DNA of 33,632 bases. Source: Alphaproteobacteria bacterium. GTDB taxonomy: Bacteria > Pseudomonadota > Alphaproteobacteria > Micavibrionales > CSBR16-224. The stretch lies in NCBI GenBank assembly GCA_021775895.1, contig JAJFGX010000113.1, positions 1 through 33,632 of the forward strand, in the 5' to 3' direction. The number at the start of each line of letters is the position of its first letter. Position 1 is the first letter of the stretch. Positions 25,635 to 33,009 of the stretch are shown here, one piece after another. Under the pieces are notes generated by a model. It was given only the letters and a program-made list of their open reading frames with translations, searched no databases and was not told the origin of the DNA. Position numbers and translations under genes: made by a program.

Positions 25635-25701
25635 AAATTGTTATCCCATTAGATTAAAATCGCTAATTTCAATTCTATAGAATATTTTCTTATTAGAAAA
25701 G

Positions 25702-26697
25702 TTATTTGTTTGTGGGTGTTTTTTCACGAGCCTTACTAAGGCTATTGGGGCTATGATTAACATGTTCTTCTATAGAAGTAATAAGTTTATCTATAATTCC
25801 AATTTCTGTGGATGAATGACCCGCATCATCAATTACGTAGTATTTTGAATTTGGATAGTTTTGGTGTAATTCCCATGCGGTTGTGGTTGGGCAGACCATA
25901 TCATATCTGCCTTGTACGATACTACATGGTATATGCTTGATTTTATTAATATTACGCAAAAGTTTATCATCTGGTTGAAACATATTATTGCGAAAGTAGT
26001 GAGCTTCTATTCTAGCTATAGCTAATGATTCTTTTATGTCTGCATCTTCTATGCTAGGATTTTTAGCTTTTAAGTGACTAAAAGACCCTTCGTAAGTTGC
26101 CCAATGTAATGCAGCTGGAATGTGAATATCTGGATCTGGATTTATAAGCCGTTTGTAGTAATTCTCTAAAATATTTGAACGTTCCTCTTTTGGCAGATGT
26201 TTTTCGAATTTGTCCCATACCTCTGGAAAAACATTTTTCATGCCACCTAAGAACCAATTAACTTCAGTTTGACGCATTGTGAATATTCCACGTAAAAGAA
26301 GGCTGTCACAACTATCAGGATGTTCTTCTGCATAGGCTAAGGCTAGAGTGCTACCCCACGAGCCACCAGAAACATGCCAAGTATCAATATTAAGCCTTTT
26401 ACGCAGAGCCTCCATATCAGAAATTAGGTTTTCTGTGTTGTTGTCTTTAAGCTCTCCATGAGGAATAGATTGTCCACAACCTCGCTGGTCAAATAATATG
26501 ATACGAAAAATACTAGGGTCAAAAAAACGGCGCATTATTGGGTCAGAGCTACCACCGGGTCCACCATGTAATACAACTACAGGAATACCAGATGGATTGC
26601 CTGTTTGTTCCCAATAAATACTGTGTAAGTCAGATACTTCTAACATACCAGTCTCATATGGTTCGACTTCAGGGAAAAGTTTACGTAGATTGTTCAT
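25702..26697 (-). CDS. pip: Proline iminopeptidase
   Basis: An alpha/beta hydrolase that removes N-terminal proline from peptides (peptidase family S33). The oxyanion motif HGGPGG is at 44-49, FDQRGCGQS at 69-77, the nucleophile elbow GGSWGS with Ser113, the acid in GRYDMVCPT and the His in DAGHS near the C-terminus. Length 331 is slightly above the usual 310-320 owing to a polar tail. No signal peptide, so cytoplasmic. It is divergent from the class-I amidotransferase gene across 45 bp. All catalytic residues are present. Confidence 0.94.
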   Translation of the reverse strand: MNNLRKLFPEVEPYETGMLEVSDLHSIYWEQTGNPSGIPVVVLHGGPGGSSDPIMRRFFDPSIFRIILFDQRGCGQSIPHGELKDNNTENLISDMEALRKRLNIDTWHVSGGSWGSTLALAYAEEHPDSCDSLLLRGIFTMRQTEVNWFLGGMKNVFPEVWDKFEKHLPKEERSNILENYYKRLINPDPDIHIPAALHWATYEGSFSHLKAKNPSIEDADIKESLAIARIEAHYFRNNMFQPDDKLLRNINKIKHIPCSIVQGRYDMVCPTTTAWELHQNYPNSKYYVIDDAGHSSTEIGIIDKLITSIEEHVNHSPNSLSKAREKTPTNK

Positions 26698-26742
26698 GGC
26701 TAATATAGTAGCATTGACTATAGTTCGTTAAAAGGAAAAAAT

Positions 26743-27465
26743 ATGTCTAAACCTGTCATTGGTATTACTTTAGATTGGCAAGCTGAGGGAAGTTTTTCAA
26801 GCTATCCTCACTATGCTTTAAGAGCGCATTATTTTGATGCTATTGCAAAAGCAGGGGGCTTGCCATTCGGTATCCCATATATTCATGATTCTATTGCTGG
26901 GTATGTAGATAAGTGTGATGGCTTCTTAACTCCCGGTGGTGGCTGTGCCTCGCCACTAGAATGGTATGTTGATGAAGAGCAAAAAACAGGAAGCCCATAC
27001 GATCCATCTCCTAGGGTTTCTTTTGAATTGGAGCTAACCAAAGCATTTTTAGATGCAGACAAGCCAGTGTTGGGAATATGTATGGGTATGCAACAGCTTG
27101 GTGCAATGCACGGTTGCCGAATGACAGGTGATGTGCATACTTATCTTGATACGGATATAGTGCATGCTCTTGCAGGCAGGTCGCCAGAGGAATATACCCA
27201 TAGCATTAGCATTGTAGAAGACACTTTGTTGTCTATGGTTATAAAAAATAAAAATTTACTAGTAAATACAGCACATAAAGAGGCTATTGTTAAGGTTGGA
27301 AATGAAGTAAAAGTTAGTGCTTTATCTGATGATGGTTGTATTAAAGCTATTGAGTTAATGGATTATAAATTTGCTTTGGGAGTACAATGGCACCCTGAAT
27401 ATTTTATTGATGCGGAAGAAGAGGGACATTTAAATGTTTTTAAGGCTCTAATTCAAGCATGTTAA
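26743..27465 (+). CDS. Class-I glutamine amidotransferase-like hydrolase (peptidase C26 / PuuD-like)
   Basis: 240 residues. The triad is visible: nucleophile C113 in LGICMGMQQLG, and H217 with E219 in VQWHPEY. FLTPGGG (61-67) marks the substrate pocket. The closest general group is gamma-glutamyl-gamma-aminobutyrate hydrolase (PuuD) and other C26 peptidases, which free glutamate from gamma-glutamyl compounds. The ATG has AAAAGGAAAA upstream. It is divergent from pip and its 3' end overlaps the convergent OB-like gene by 26 bp. Without other putrescine-degradation genes nearby, the substrate is open; a cell-wall or polyglutamate amidase role is also possible. Confidence 0.85.
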   Translation: MSKPVIGITLDWQAEGSFSSYPHYALRAHYFDAIAKAGGLPFGIPYIHDSIAGYVDKCDGFLTPGGGCASPLEWYVDEEQKTGSPYDPSPRVSFELELTKAFLDADKPVLGICMGMQQLGAMHGCRMTGDVHTYLDTDIVHALAGRSPEEYTHSISIVEDTLLSMVIKNKNLLVNTAHKEAIVKVGNEVKVSALSDDGCIKAIELMDYKFALGVQWHPEYFIDAEEEGHLNVFKALIQAC

Positions 27466-28051
27466 TTTGAACAGGGTTTGTGACTTTCATCATAGCACCA
27501 TTATATTCTTCAACCCAGCCACGTACACGAATATGTTTTCCGCTCCATTCTTTAGGTGTTAGTCCAGCTTTTTTAAAAATCTGTAGTGCTTGCTTCGGTA
27601 TTGCAATAGTAAAGTCAGTTTTCCAGTCTTCACCAAAATTTAGATACAGCTTATCTTTTCTAAGGCTGGTATTAACGATAGTGCCTTCAATGACTTGAAA
27701 GCTGTTCTCGTAGCCGTTAATAGTGTCTGGTGTTTTAACCTTGTATTGTTCTTCTGACCATAAACCCAGAAGTTTTTCTCTTGCCTCTGATTCGAATTCA
27801 TAAAGGTTTTGTTCTGTTAATTTGGTGCTTGGTATAACAATGCCAAATCCTTTTGATAGTAGAGTATATTCTTTAGTAGCTGTTGTTGCTTGCATTAGAG
27901 CTATTTCAGCTCTTTCTTTGTATGAATCTGGAATCCATATATTCTCAAAATCATCAATATTTTTTCCTAAGGCGGAAGAAAATATTAGTAATGAAAATAT
28001 AAATACTGCCTGAATCGTTATTTTTTCTATGTTTCTTACAATTGTATTCAT
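27440..28051 (-). CDS. Exported OB-fold / nuclease-like protein without clear catalytic residues
   Basis: 203 residues. A hydrophobic N-terminal segment (about 12-29, ending SSALG) looks like a signal peptide. The C-terminal half, from FQVIEGTIVNTSLRKDKLYLNFGEDWKTDFTI onward to GKHIRVRGWVEEYNGAMMKV, has the beta-strand pattern of an OB-fold domain that in alphaproteobacteria often accompanies thermonuclease-like proteins. The thermonuclease active-site Arg/Glu pattern is not visible, so binding rather than cutting is likelier. The N-terminal half is charged and helical. It overlaps the amidotransferase gene by 26 bp at the 3' end. Function uncertain. Confidence 0.7.
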   Translation of the reverse strand: MNTIVRNIEKITIQAVFIFSLLIFSSALGKNIDDFENIWIPDSYKERAEIALMQATTATKEYTLLSKGFGIVIPSTKLTEQNLYEFESEAREKLLGLWSEEQYKVKTPDTINGYENSFQVIEGTIVNTSLRKDKLYLNFGEDWKTDFTIAIPKQALQIFKKAGLTPKEWSGKHIRVRGWVEEYNGAMMKVTNPVQINMLELEP

Positions 28052-28224
28052 TAACTATCACTTTCAAATCGTTATTTAACTATGTGATTTTATTTACAAA
28101 TTATTAACATTAGGCTACCTATATTACATAATTTTATAATATTATATCTTTTTTGTTTAAAAGGGGAAATTTTTTCCGTTTGTAAAAAAGTTGTTAACTA
28201 TCTTCGTGCGATGATGAAGTTATA

Positions 28225-28248
28225 GCAAAGTAAACGGCAAAGTAAATG
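28225..28248. repeat. Tandem 12-bp direct repeat upstream of the 28.3-kb gene
   Basis: GCAAAGTAAACG is followed directly by GCAAAGTAAATG (one mismatch), about 80 bp before the ATG of the next gene, in the 276-bp gap after the divergent OB-like gene. It could be a regulator site; no function is shown. Confidence 0.4.
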
Positions 28249-28327
28249 GTTGTTTTAAAGTGTGTGTCATTAATGAATAAGCAGAAGATATAAATAGATA
28301 AGAAACATTAGTAGAGGGTGTGAATTA

Positions 28328-29335
28328 ATGGTTAAGGAAACGGATGATAAGAGTGAGATTTCAAAAAAACCACAATTACGAAATTTTAAAGAGAGAACAG
28401 AATATTTACGTACAGGCGGCGGTACTGGTGGTTTAGGTCATCGTGGAACTTTGGAGTGGCACTTAAGTCAAGATATGTGTGCTATTTCAACAGAAAGTGA
28501 TAATTATTCTGTATTAAAGCAACTAAAATCAATGTTAGAAAAAAGTCGTACTGGTAAAGCTTTCTTAGATGATGCTGATGTGACTGGGATTAATATTGAA
28601 TTTGATTCGCAAGTTGCTGTTTCCCAATTTTACCCAGAAATGAATATGATTACGCTTAATCCCAATCAACCTAGTATGACGATGATGATTCATTTGATTG
28701 GTGAGTTACGTCGTGGTTGGCAAAATGAACGTGGACTTTTGTTTAATCCGTTAGAATATCAGCCTGATGAGGCTGTTTTGTTGAATCGAGCACAATATGC
28801 TGACACTGCAATGATGTGTGTTCGCATTGGTTGGGAGTTAAAGCTACTTGGAGATAATGTGCTTTGGGATTATATGCTCTCCTCATCTAATGCAGATATT
28901 GCTAGATGTTTTGAAATGCATGCCCGTAATGACTTTCGTTCTTTAAACAGTGGAGATGCAGCACGTAAAGCATATGATATGTGGTTTGCCAGTGAGCGTA
29001 TGCGTTTCTATGATAAAGATATAATTCATCAAATGCTTTTAGATGAAAACGTATCTGAAAGTAATCACGGTACAAAAGAGCTTAATTCGCAAGAATTATA
29101 CGGCTTCGCTAGTATGCCATATGGTCGTAATTATATGTCATTATCGGGATATCGTGATCCTACAGATAAAGATTATAGCATTGTTGAGGATCGCTCTAAT
29201 GCTAATTTCCTTTGGTTTATAAAATTTGAGCGTAGTTTTCAGGCTCGTGAACGTGAAATGATGCAAAATACGGCGGCATCTCCGTTAAATATTATAGATA
29301 TAAATGGCTGGAAACAGCAACGCTTAGCAGAATAG
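28328..29335 (+). CDS. DUF6782-like protein, metallopeptidase-like with zinc motif lost (copy 1)
   Basis: 335 residues, cytoplasmic by sequence (no signal peptide). The middle contains MMIHLIGELRRGWQNERG followed by FNPLEYQPDEAVLLNRAQYADTAMMCVRIGWELKLLG. This resembles the putative-metallopeptidase family DUF6782, in which I recall a helix of the form HELRHAWQ; here the His ligands are replaced (GELRRGWQ), so activity is doubtful. The following gene is a clear paralogue sharing G-x-LR-x2-W, FNP, ADT and WEL. GAGGG precedes the ATG. The two are 49 bp apart on the same strand, probably one transcript with the lipoprotein downstream. Family name is tentative; the paralogy is seen directly. Confidence 0.72.
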   Translation: MVKETDDKSEISKKPQLRNFKERTEYLRTGGGTGGLGHRGTLEWHLSQDMCAISTESDNYSVLKQLKSMLEKSRTGKAFLDDADVTGINIEFDSQVAVSQFYPEMNMITLNPNQPSMTMMIHLIGELRRGWQNERGLLFNPLEYQPDEAVLLNRAQYADTAMMCVRIGWELKLLGDNVLWDYMLSSSNADIARCFEMHARNDFRSLNSGDAARKAYDMWFASERMRFYDKDIIHQMLLDENVSESNHGTKELNSQELYGFASMPYGRNYMSLSGYRDPTDKDYSIVEDRSNANFLWFIKFERSFQAREREMMQNTAASPLNIIDINGWKQQRLAE

Positions 29336-29384
29336 TTGATTTAGACAGATAGATAATAGATAGATAAATAAAGGTAAAATAAAG

Positions 29385-30290
29385 ATGGGAATATATGATT
29401 ATAGTGATCAATTGTTAGATTTGCAGCATCACCATGCAGGCACAATGAGCTTGAGAGACGTGCTAACTGGAGATGGCAGGGACAATATGCCAGCCCCTGA
29501 GTTATATGTTGGGCAGGCTTTAAATATAATGAAAACAAGCTATACGGCTAATTTGCTATTGCAGCACTGTATGAAGTCTGATGTTGGTTTGCGTCTAGAT
29601 TCTATGTTGCCAGCAGATGGCTCTTTCTTTGATGAGCAGGAAAATGCCTTGGATATTTCAGAGCAAAATCAATTGTTTAATGTAGACATGCATAGTGCTA
29701 GGTTAGGTCAAATGATCATTGGGCTTGCTGTTGGACTGCGTAAGGCTTGGCATTATCATAAGGGTAATGGTTTTAACCCTGAATTATGTGTGCAAGATCT
29801 TTTGCACCTTTGCCGTTCAGCTGATGCTGACACGGTTGTTTTTGTAACACTTATATGTTGGGAGTTACGAGAAAAAGGTAATAGCTCGCCTTGGAAACAA
29901 TGGTCTACAGGTGAGAATGAAGATGTTGCTAAGGCATTCGAATTAACTCAAGCAAATTATGGCAGTACAAAAAATGTACAAGGGCTAAACAAGGCTTTAC
30001 AGGCATCTTATAGACAATGGTTTCAGCATAAAGATAGAGGCACAGCTTCTGAACATACAGCTTTAGAAAAACTTGATAGAGTACTGATAAAATGTCGTTC
30101 TGAAGATGTTGATACTAGCTGGATAGGTAAAAATCCACTAACGCCTAGTACATGGTCTAGGCTTGGAGAAATACCTGGGTGTCAGAATTATTTAAACCAT
30201 GAAAAGCTACTTAAGCACGGCTATAGCGAACAACCGTATGATGCTTTTAATCGTGTACATTTAAAACATGTGTTGGAAGATATTTCTTAA
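29385..30290 (+). CDS. DUF6782-like protein, paralogue of the preceding gene (copy 2)
   Basis: 301 residues. Core segments align with the preceding gene: GLAVGLRKAWHYHKG with FNP in place of GELRRGWQNERG with FNP, then DADTVVFVTLICWELREKG against YADTAMMCVRIGWELKLLG, and GENEDVAKAFEL against SSNADIARCFEM. No HExxH is present. The N-terminal (1-70) and C-terminal parts differ between the two copies. The ATG has AAAGG at a normal distance; the 49-bp gap before it carries GATA-type short repeats (29347-29368). Both may be binding proteins derived from a peptidase fold. Function unknown; family name tentative. Confidence 0.72.
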   Translation: MGIYDYSDQLLDLQHHHAGTMSLRDVLTGDGRDNMPAPELYVGQALNIMKTSYTANLLLQHCMKSDVGLRLDSMLPADGSFFDEQENALDISEQNQLFNVDMHSARLGQMIIGLAVGLRKAWHYHKGNGFNPELCVQDLLHLCRSADADTVVFVTLICWELREKGNSSPWKQWSTGENEDVAKAFELTQANYGSTKNVQGLNKALQASYRQWFQHKDRGTASEHTALEKLDRVLIKCRSEDVDTSWIGKNPLTPSTWSRLGEIPGCQNYLNHEKLLKHGYSEQPYDAFNRVHLKHVLEDIS

Positions 30291-30309
30291 AGAGTGAGGG
30301 GCGTATTTC

Positions 30310-30744
30310 ATGAGGCAATTTATAAAATATACGATATTTGGTTTTTGTATTTTAATGGTATCTGCTTGTGCACCCGCACGTGAAGATGCTGATGCAAAGT
30401 TGCTAAAGGCTTGCAAGGCTTCTGTAGAGGCTGTTTCTAGTTCTAATGAAAAAATACATAAAATTACAGCTCAAACCTTTGTTGATAAGAAATCTCATGA
30501 TGGTTTGGATTTGAGGGTGGTGACCATTAAAGCCAGAGTAACCGTTGGCGATAGTGCTTTTCGTCAGAAAAAATATGTTTGCTATTTCCAAGAGAGAATT
30601 GGCGTTTTCGGCATTGGTTATTCAGTTGAATTCTATCGTCTGGATAAAAGTGGTAGAATGTATGGCAATGTTGATGGCACAATTATGGGTGATTTCAACG
30701 ACAACATGAAAATCAACCAAGCCGTTGAGAAAATCTTCTATTAA
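30310..30744 (+). CDS. Small lipoprotein, unknown function
   Basis: 144 residues. A signal peptide ends in the lipobox MVSAC with the lipidated Cys at 20, so the mature protein is anchored in the envelope. The mature part starts helical (DADAKLLKACKASVEAVSSSNEKIH) and becomes beta-rich (VVTIKARVTVGDSAF, KYVCYFQERIGVFGIGYSVEFYRL). Two more cysteines (C34 and C98) could pair. GAGGGG precedes the ATG. It begins 19 bp after the second metallopeptidase-like paralogue, so the three likely share a transcript. No family recognised. Confidence 0.8.
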   Translation: MRQFIKYTIFGFCILMVSACAPAREDADAKLLKACKASVEAVSSSNEKIHKITAQTFVDKKSHDGLDLRVVTIKARVTVGDSAFRQKKYVCYFQERIGVFGIGYSVEFYRLDKSGRMYGNVDGTIMGDFNDNMKINQAVEKIFY

Positions 30745-30801
30745 AATTACTCCTCATTATATTATCTTGCAATAAGAGCATTATTAAATTTACATCAATC
30801 A

Positions 30802-30830
30802 TTGCTTAACATATTCGTAATTCATATGTT
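30802..30830 (+). promoter_or_regulatory. Sigma70-like promoter of P5
   Basis: TTGCTT at 30802-30807, 17-bp spacer, TATGTT at 30825-30830. The -10 equals those of P1 and P4; the -35 is weaker. Confidence 0.55.
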
Positions 30831-30879
30831 GTAGTTGGTAGATTGAATAAATAGTAAATAATATAAAAGGAGAATTAAA

Positions 30880-31593
30880 ATGGCTCGTCAGTATGGTGAT
30901 TTTCGAGATATAGTAGATGAAGATGAAGGATTAAGTATGAAAGAATCTATAATTGCCTATTCTCTGTTTTTAGCTTCTTTTACAATTGGTTTTGGTGGTG
31001 CTTATGGGATTATAGATGAGCCTATAGAAACAACATCAGGAAGCCCAAAGCAAGAAAAAGTTATGATAGCTTTTCAAGATGCTTCAGCGTTGTTGATTTC
31101 ACAATATAATGAAATAAGAGGTATCGACGACCAAAGAAATGTGACAAGCACGATGAATGCACTTAATAGTATTGGCAATACAGAAGACGTGGCTAATAAT
31201 GCACTAAATATTGAGCGGAGTGACCTAACTCATGCATTTAATAATGATGTTACTAAGTTTTTCGATGCACTTGCATTTGACGCAAATATTCCAGAGCAAG
31301 CTAAAGCGGACTTAATAGAAACGTTAGGTAATGGTGGTATTAATATTCTTGAGTATACAGGACATGATGAAATAAACCCTGCATACTTAACTGAATGTAG
31401 AATTAGTAATGGTAATAGTGCCAATAGTATTTATGAATGTACAGATTATTCTAATGATAGTGATTGGGCAATAATACTTTTATTAGGGGGGGCAATGAGT
31501 GCTGGATTAATGTCTAAAGTAGTGAAGCCACTATGGAATAGCGAACGTGTAAAAAAAATGGTGAAACCTAAACCTAAAGCTAAAAATTATTAA
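30880..31593 (+). CDS. P5: two-helix membrane protein of the dispersed family, with Cys pair
   Basis: 237 residues, function unknown. An acidic N-terminal piece (7-18) is followed by a hydrophobic segment (22-44), a helical domain, INPAYLTECR (165-174), the Cys pair C173/C187 (C-x13-C) ending ECT, a second hydrophobic segment (196-212), and a lysine-rich tail ending KPKPKAKNY. It is the closest relative of P4; the shared pattern over the Cys domain is L-x-N-x-GIN, INPAYLxECR, IYxCT. AAAGGAG precedes the ATG at standard distance. It follows a lipoprotein gene by 135 bp with its own promoter and overlaps the uracil-DNA glycosylase gene by 4 bp at the 3' end (convergent). Confidence 0.87.
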   Translation: MARQYGDFRDIVDEDEGLSMKESIIAYSLFLASFTIGFGGAYGIIDEPIETTSGSPKQEKVMIAFQDASALLISQYNEIRGIDDQRNVTSTMNALNSIGNTEDVANNALNIERSDLTHAFNNDVTKFFDALAFDANIPEQAKADLIETLGNGGINILEYTGHDEINPAYLTECRISNGNSANSIYECTDYSNDSDWAIILLLGGAMSAGLMSKVVKPLWNSERVKKMVKPKPKAKNY

Positions 31594-32225
31594 GCAAGTA
31601 GAGATTTTACTCTTTTAAACACAGAATCAAACATATCTTGGGTCAAACGATTGGTGTTGATATTGTATCTGGAACAATGATAGCTATCAATCAGTAGATG
31701 CTCTGTAGGGAGTTGGTGTTCATGGCAATGCCCGAATTTATAATCAGCTAGTCTTAAATCAAAACAACGCAAAATACTATTATGAGCAATAGAGCCTAGA
31801 GCTAAAATAATTTTTAAATTAGATATTTCTGTAATTTCTTGTTTTAGAAAACTACCACAGGTATTAATTTCAGTTCCAATTGGCTTATTTTGTGGTGGAA
31901 CGCAACGAACTGCATTTGTAATGCGACAATTATTAAGGGTTAGATTATCATCTATAGTTTTTTGATAATCGCCGACAGCAAAATCAAACTTTTGTAGAGT
32001 GCTATATAGTGTATCGCCAGCATGGTCACCAGTAAAAGGGCGACCAGTGAAATTAGCACCTTTTAAACCAGGGGCAAGCCCAACTATTAAAAGCTCTGGG
32101 TTTTCTGCACCAAAAGAAGGCACAGGTTTATTAAACTTATCAGGGAATTGCTTGGAGTTCTCAGAACGAAATTCGGCTAATCTGGGGCATAAATTGCAAT
32201 CTGTTGGCACATAGTTATGAAGCAT
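31590..32225 (-). CDS. Uracil-DNA glycosylase, family 5 (UdgB) type, Fe-S
   Basis: 211 residues. It removes uracil (and, in this family, other deaminated bases) from DNA. Motif A is GLAPGLKGANFTGRPFTGD (49-67), the form of family 5 with Ala in place of a catalytic Asp or Asn. Four cysteines suited to a 4Fe-4S cluster are C10, C13, C108 and C123. The second motif, usually HPS-x2-N, reads HCSRYN (183-188), with Pro replaced by Cys. It has no partner genes nearby; upstream on the other strand is rpoZ. Family assignment is good; the unusual Cys might alter the active-site loop. Confidence 0.88.
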   Translation of the reverse strand: MLHNYVPTDCNLCPRLAEFRSENSKQFPDKFNKPVPSFGAENPELLIVGLAPGLKGANFTGRPFTGDHAGDTLYSTLQKFDFAVGDYQKTIDDNLTLNNCRITNAVRCVPPQNKPIGTEINTCGSFLKQEITEISNLKIILALGSIAHNSILRCFDLRLADYKFGHCHEHQLPTEHLLIDSYHCSRYNINTNRLTQDMFDSVFKRVKSLLA

Positions 32226-32308
32226 TAGAATATCCGTTAATGAAGATTTAATAAATGTTATTGTACAATGCCTATGCTCTAACTAAAAAACTGTCAAGAA
32301 TAAAAGAT

Positions 32309-32324
32309 TCTCTAATTTTAGAGA
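32309..32324. repeat. Short perfect inverted repeat upstream of rpoZ and the glycosylase gene
   Basis: TCTCTAA and TTAGAGA flank two T in the 234-bp divergent gap. The small loop favours a protein-binding palindrome over a hairpin. No regulator can be named. Confidence 0.35.
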
Positions 32325-32359
32325 TTTTTAAAAACTTGAGCTTATTTGTAAATAAAGGC

Positions 32360-32388
32360 TTGCATAGACTGGATAAATCGTTTAGTTT
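32360..32388 (+). promoter_or_regulatory. Probable rpoZ promoter
   Basis: TTGCAT at 32360-32365, 17-bp spacer, TAGTTT at 32383-32388, about 70 bases before the rpoZ ATG. Confidence 0.5.
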
Positions 32389-32459
32389 CGCAAATCATAG
32401 GTAGGGCTGAGAAGCATACATAGATTTTTAAATTATTTTAAATGAATTGAGGTATAATT

Positions 32460-32909
32460 ATGGCACGCGTTACAGTAGAAGATTGCGTATTAAAAGTTCC
32501 AAACCGTTTTGAATTAGTTTTATTATCTTCACAGCGGGCTCGTGATATAGCATCAGGGGCTGAATTAACAGTGGATCGTGACAATGATAAAGACTCTGTT
32601 GTTTCACTTCGTGAAATTGCAGATGAGACTATTGATTTAGATGCGTTGAATGAAGTAATGATCCGTAATCACCAAAAAGTTATAGAAGTTGAAGAAGATG
32701 AAGATGATATTATCGACTTAATGGACGGTGAAATGGATCTTATGGATGGTGAAGTACTTCTGGAAGCAGAAGGCATGCACGAAACAACTGCAGAAGATAT
32801 GGACGCTTTAGACAAAAAGCTAGATGATGAATCTGAAATGGATTTAGATGATGATATAGATACTGATATGGACATGGATTTTGATGTTGATATGGATATT
32901 GAAGAATAA
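32460..32909 (+). CDS. rpoZ: RNA polymerase omega subunit with long Asp/Glu/Met tail
   Basis: Residues 1-62 are the omega domain: [36 protein letters not shown] with the family RFELV...RARDI pattern, which binds the beta-prime subunit. Residues 63-149 form a very acidic, Met-rich extension built of irregular short repeats ([12 protein letters not shown], then [14 protein letters not shown] at the end), expected to be disordered. Some alphaproteobacterial omega proteins have acidic tails, but this one makes up over half of the protein. GAGG precedes the ATG. A hairpin terminator follows, then the rel/spo homologue, the usual alphaproteobacterial neighbour. Omega affects how RNA polymerase responds to (p)ppGpp. 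Confidence 0.94.
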   Translation: MARVTVEDCVLKVPNRFELVLLSSQRARDIASGAELTVDRDNDKDSVVSLREIADETIDLDALNEVMIRNHQKVIEVEEDEDDIIDLMDGEMDLMDGEVLLEAEGMHETTAEDMDALDKKLDDESEMDLDDDIDTDMDMDFDVDMDIEE

Positions 32910-32940
32910 ATATTGAATTATTTATATTCTATGATTTTAA

Positions 32941-32982
32941 AAAATGCTCAATGTGCTTATAATGCTGTTGGGCATTTTTTTT
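32941..32982 (+). terminator. Rho-independent terminator of rpoZ
   Basis: AAAATGCTCAA (32941-32951) pairs with TTGGGCATTTT (32968-32978), 11 bp with one G-U, 16-nt loop, ending in a run of eight T. Confidence 0.85.
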
Positions 32983-33009
32983 AATATCAATCTTATTTTG
33001 TGAGGCGAA

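Noticed and set aside
28141-28186. GGGGAAATTTTTTCC as a terminator
   Set aside because: The arms meet with almost no loop and need several G-U pairs, so a stable hairpin is unlikely.
29347-29368. GATA-type short tandem repeat before the second metallopeptidase-like gene
   Set aside because: Too short and irregular to claim as a functional repeat; may only be low-complexity leader sequence.
32669-32875. Serine-rich - strand reading frame opposite rpoZ
   Set aside because: It is the mirror image of the Asp/Met codons of the rpoZ tail, with no ribosome site; the + strand gene is certain.
32690-32905. Repeated GATATGGA-like DNA in the rpoZ tail as a DNA repeat element
   Set aside because: The repeats follow codon phase for Asp/Met/Leu and are explained by the low-complexity protein tail.
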